The translations under genes and the position numbers were made by a program. The notes beneath the pieces are model-generated. The model was not told the origin of the DNA. It did no database searches and was given only the letters and a program-made list of their open reading frames with translations. A DNA stretch of 43,134 nucleotides, taken from contig JAVEWG010000032.1 in assembly GCA_034004685.1 (NCBI GenBank), forward strand, positions 1 through 43,134, in the 5' to 3' direction. Position 1 is the stretch's first letter; every line of letters starts with the position of its first letter. Source of the stretch: JAEUNX01 sp034004685. GTDB lineage: Bacteria; Pseudomonadota; Gammaproteobacteria; Burkholderiales; Rhodocyclaceae. Shown here piece after piece: positions 43,018 through 43,134 of this stretch.

Positions 43018-43134
43018 CTACGTTTTCCGTCTTCCAACCGGCCGTCCTCATGCTGCCATTTCTTGCGGATCCTGCGCTTCGGCCCAGTTCTGCAGGAACG
43101 TGGTCGGCGACAGATATCCCAAGGTGGAGTGGCG
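43009..43134 (-). mobile_element. IS3-family element, 3' end (continues past window)
   Basis: The terminal sequence TGAGGTGCCCTACG (43009 on) looks like an IS3-group end. From 43048 on the minus strand codes for the transposase C-terminus: RHSTLGYLSPTTF, then LQNWAEAQDPQEMAA and a stop. HSxLGYxSP is the usual end of IS3 OrfB. The rest lies outside the window. Confidence 0.8.

Overview
The window looks like a chromosomal segment from a high-GC betaproteobacterium, most likely of the Rhodocyclales (Azospira/Dechloromonas-like). This rests on the base composition, the OmpR/EnvZ and phosphatidylserine decarboxylase types, an S-adenosylhomocysteine (SAH) riboswitch in front of metH, and short repeats typical of that order. 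The genus is inference; no rRNA or tRNA gene is visible.

Positions 1-26300 are mostly core chromosome. From the left: the 3' part of a nitroreductase; a crotonase; a leftward run of five closely packed genes (response regulator, sensor kinase, psd, HD-GYP phosphodiesterase, B12-binding radical SAM protein); three small secreted proteins; a rhodanese; a DevBCA-type exporter (adaptor, permease, ATPase); a DUF2242 lipoprotein, a DOMON-like protein, a NamZ-like muramidase and a Prs-type pyrophosphokinase; thioredoxin; a degenerate EAL-HDOD protein; a Fic AMPylator whose upstream DNA carries an array of TGTCGC half-sites; metH behind an SAH riboswitch and terminator; an HTH/PIN toxin-antitoxin pair; and a secreted paraoxonase-like protein.

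Positions 26380-37040 are an accessory Rhs island bounded by an 85-bp perfect direct repeat of the 3' end of a monooxygenase gene. It holds a small secreted protein, a 1593-aa Sec-exported Rhs protein with an N-terminal C39-like cysteine peptidase domain, and three alternative toxin tips. Each tip is followed by its own immunity candidate. One immunity gene is only 52 codons long. Tip 2 sits on a 735-bp duplicate of the Rhs core. Tip 3 lost its core where an ISAs1-family element lies. Decayed Rhs scraps and three copies of a GGTCAGACC-type seam motif mark the rearrangements. No VgrG, PAAR or type VI gene is present.

Positions 37040-40735 return to ordinary genes (monooxygenase, PaiB-like protein, Oxidored-like mini-protein, BamE-domain lipoprotein, amino-acid binding protein), then a ccdAB pair. 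Positions 40736-43010 are a remnant integron cassette array read on the minus strand, with two complete attC sites and one half site and no integrase in view. The cassettes encode a truncated acyltransferase, a KAP-family P-loop NTPase and a two-helix membrane protein. A 98-bp MITE-like element is inserted in one attC. The right edge is the end of an IS3-family element that cut the acyltransferase.
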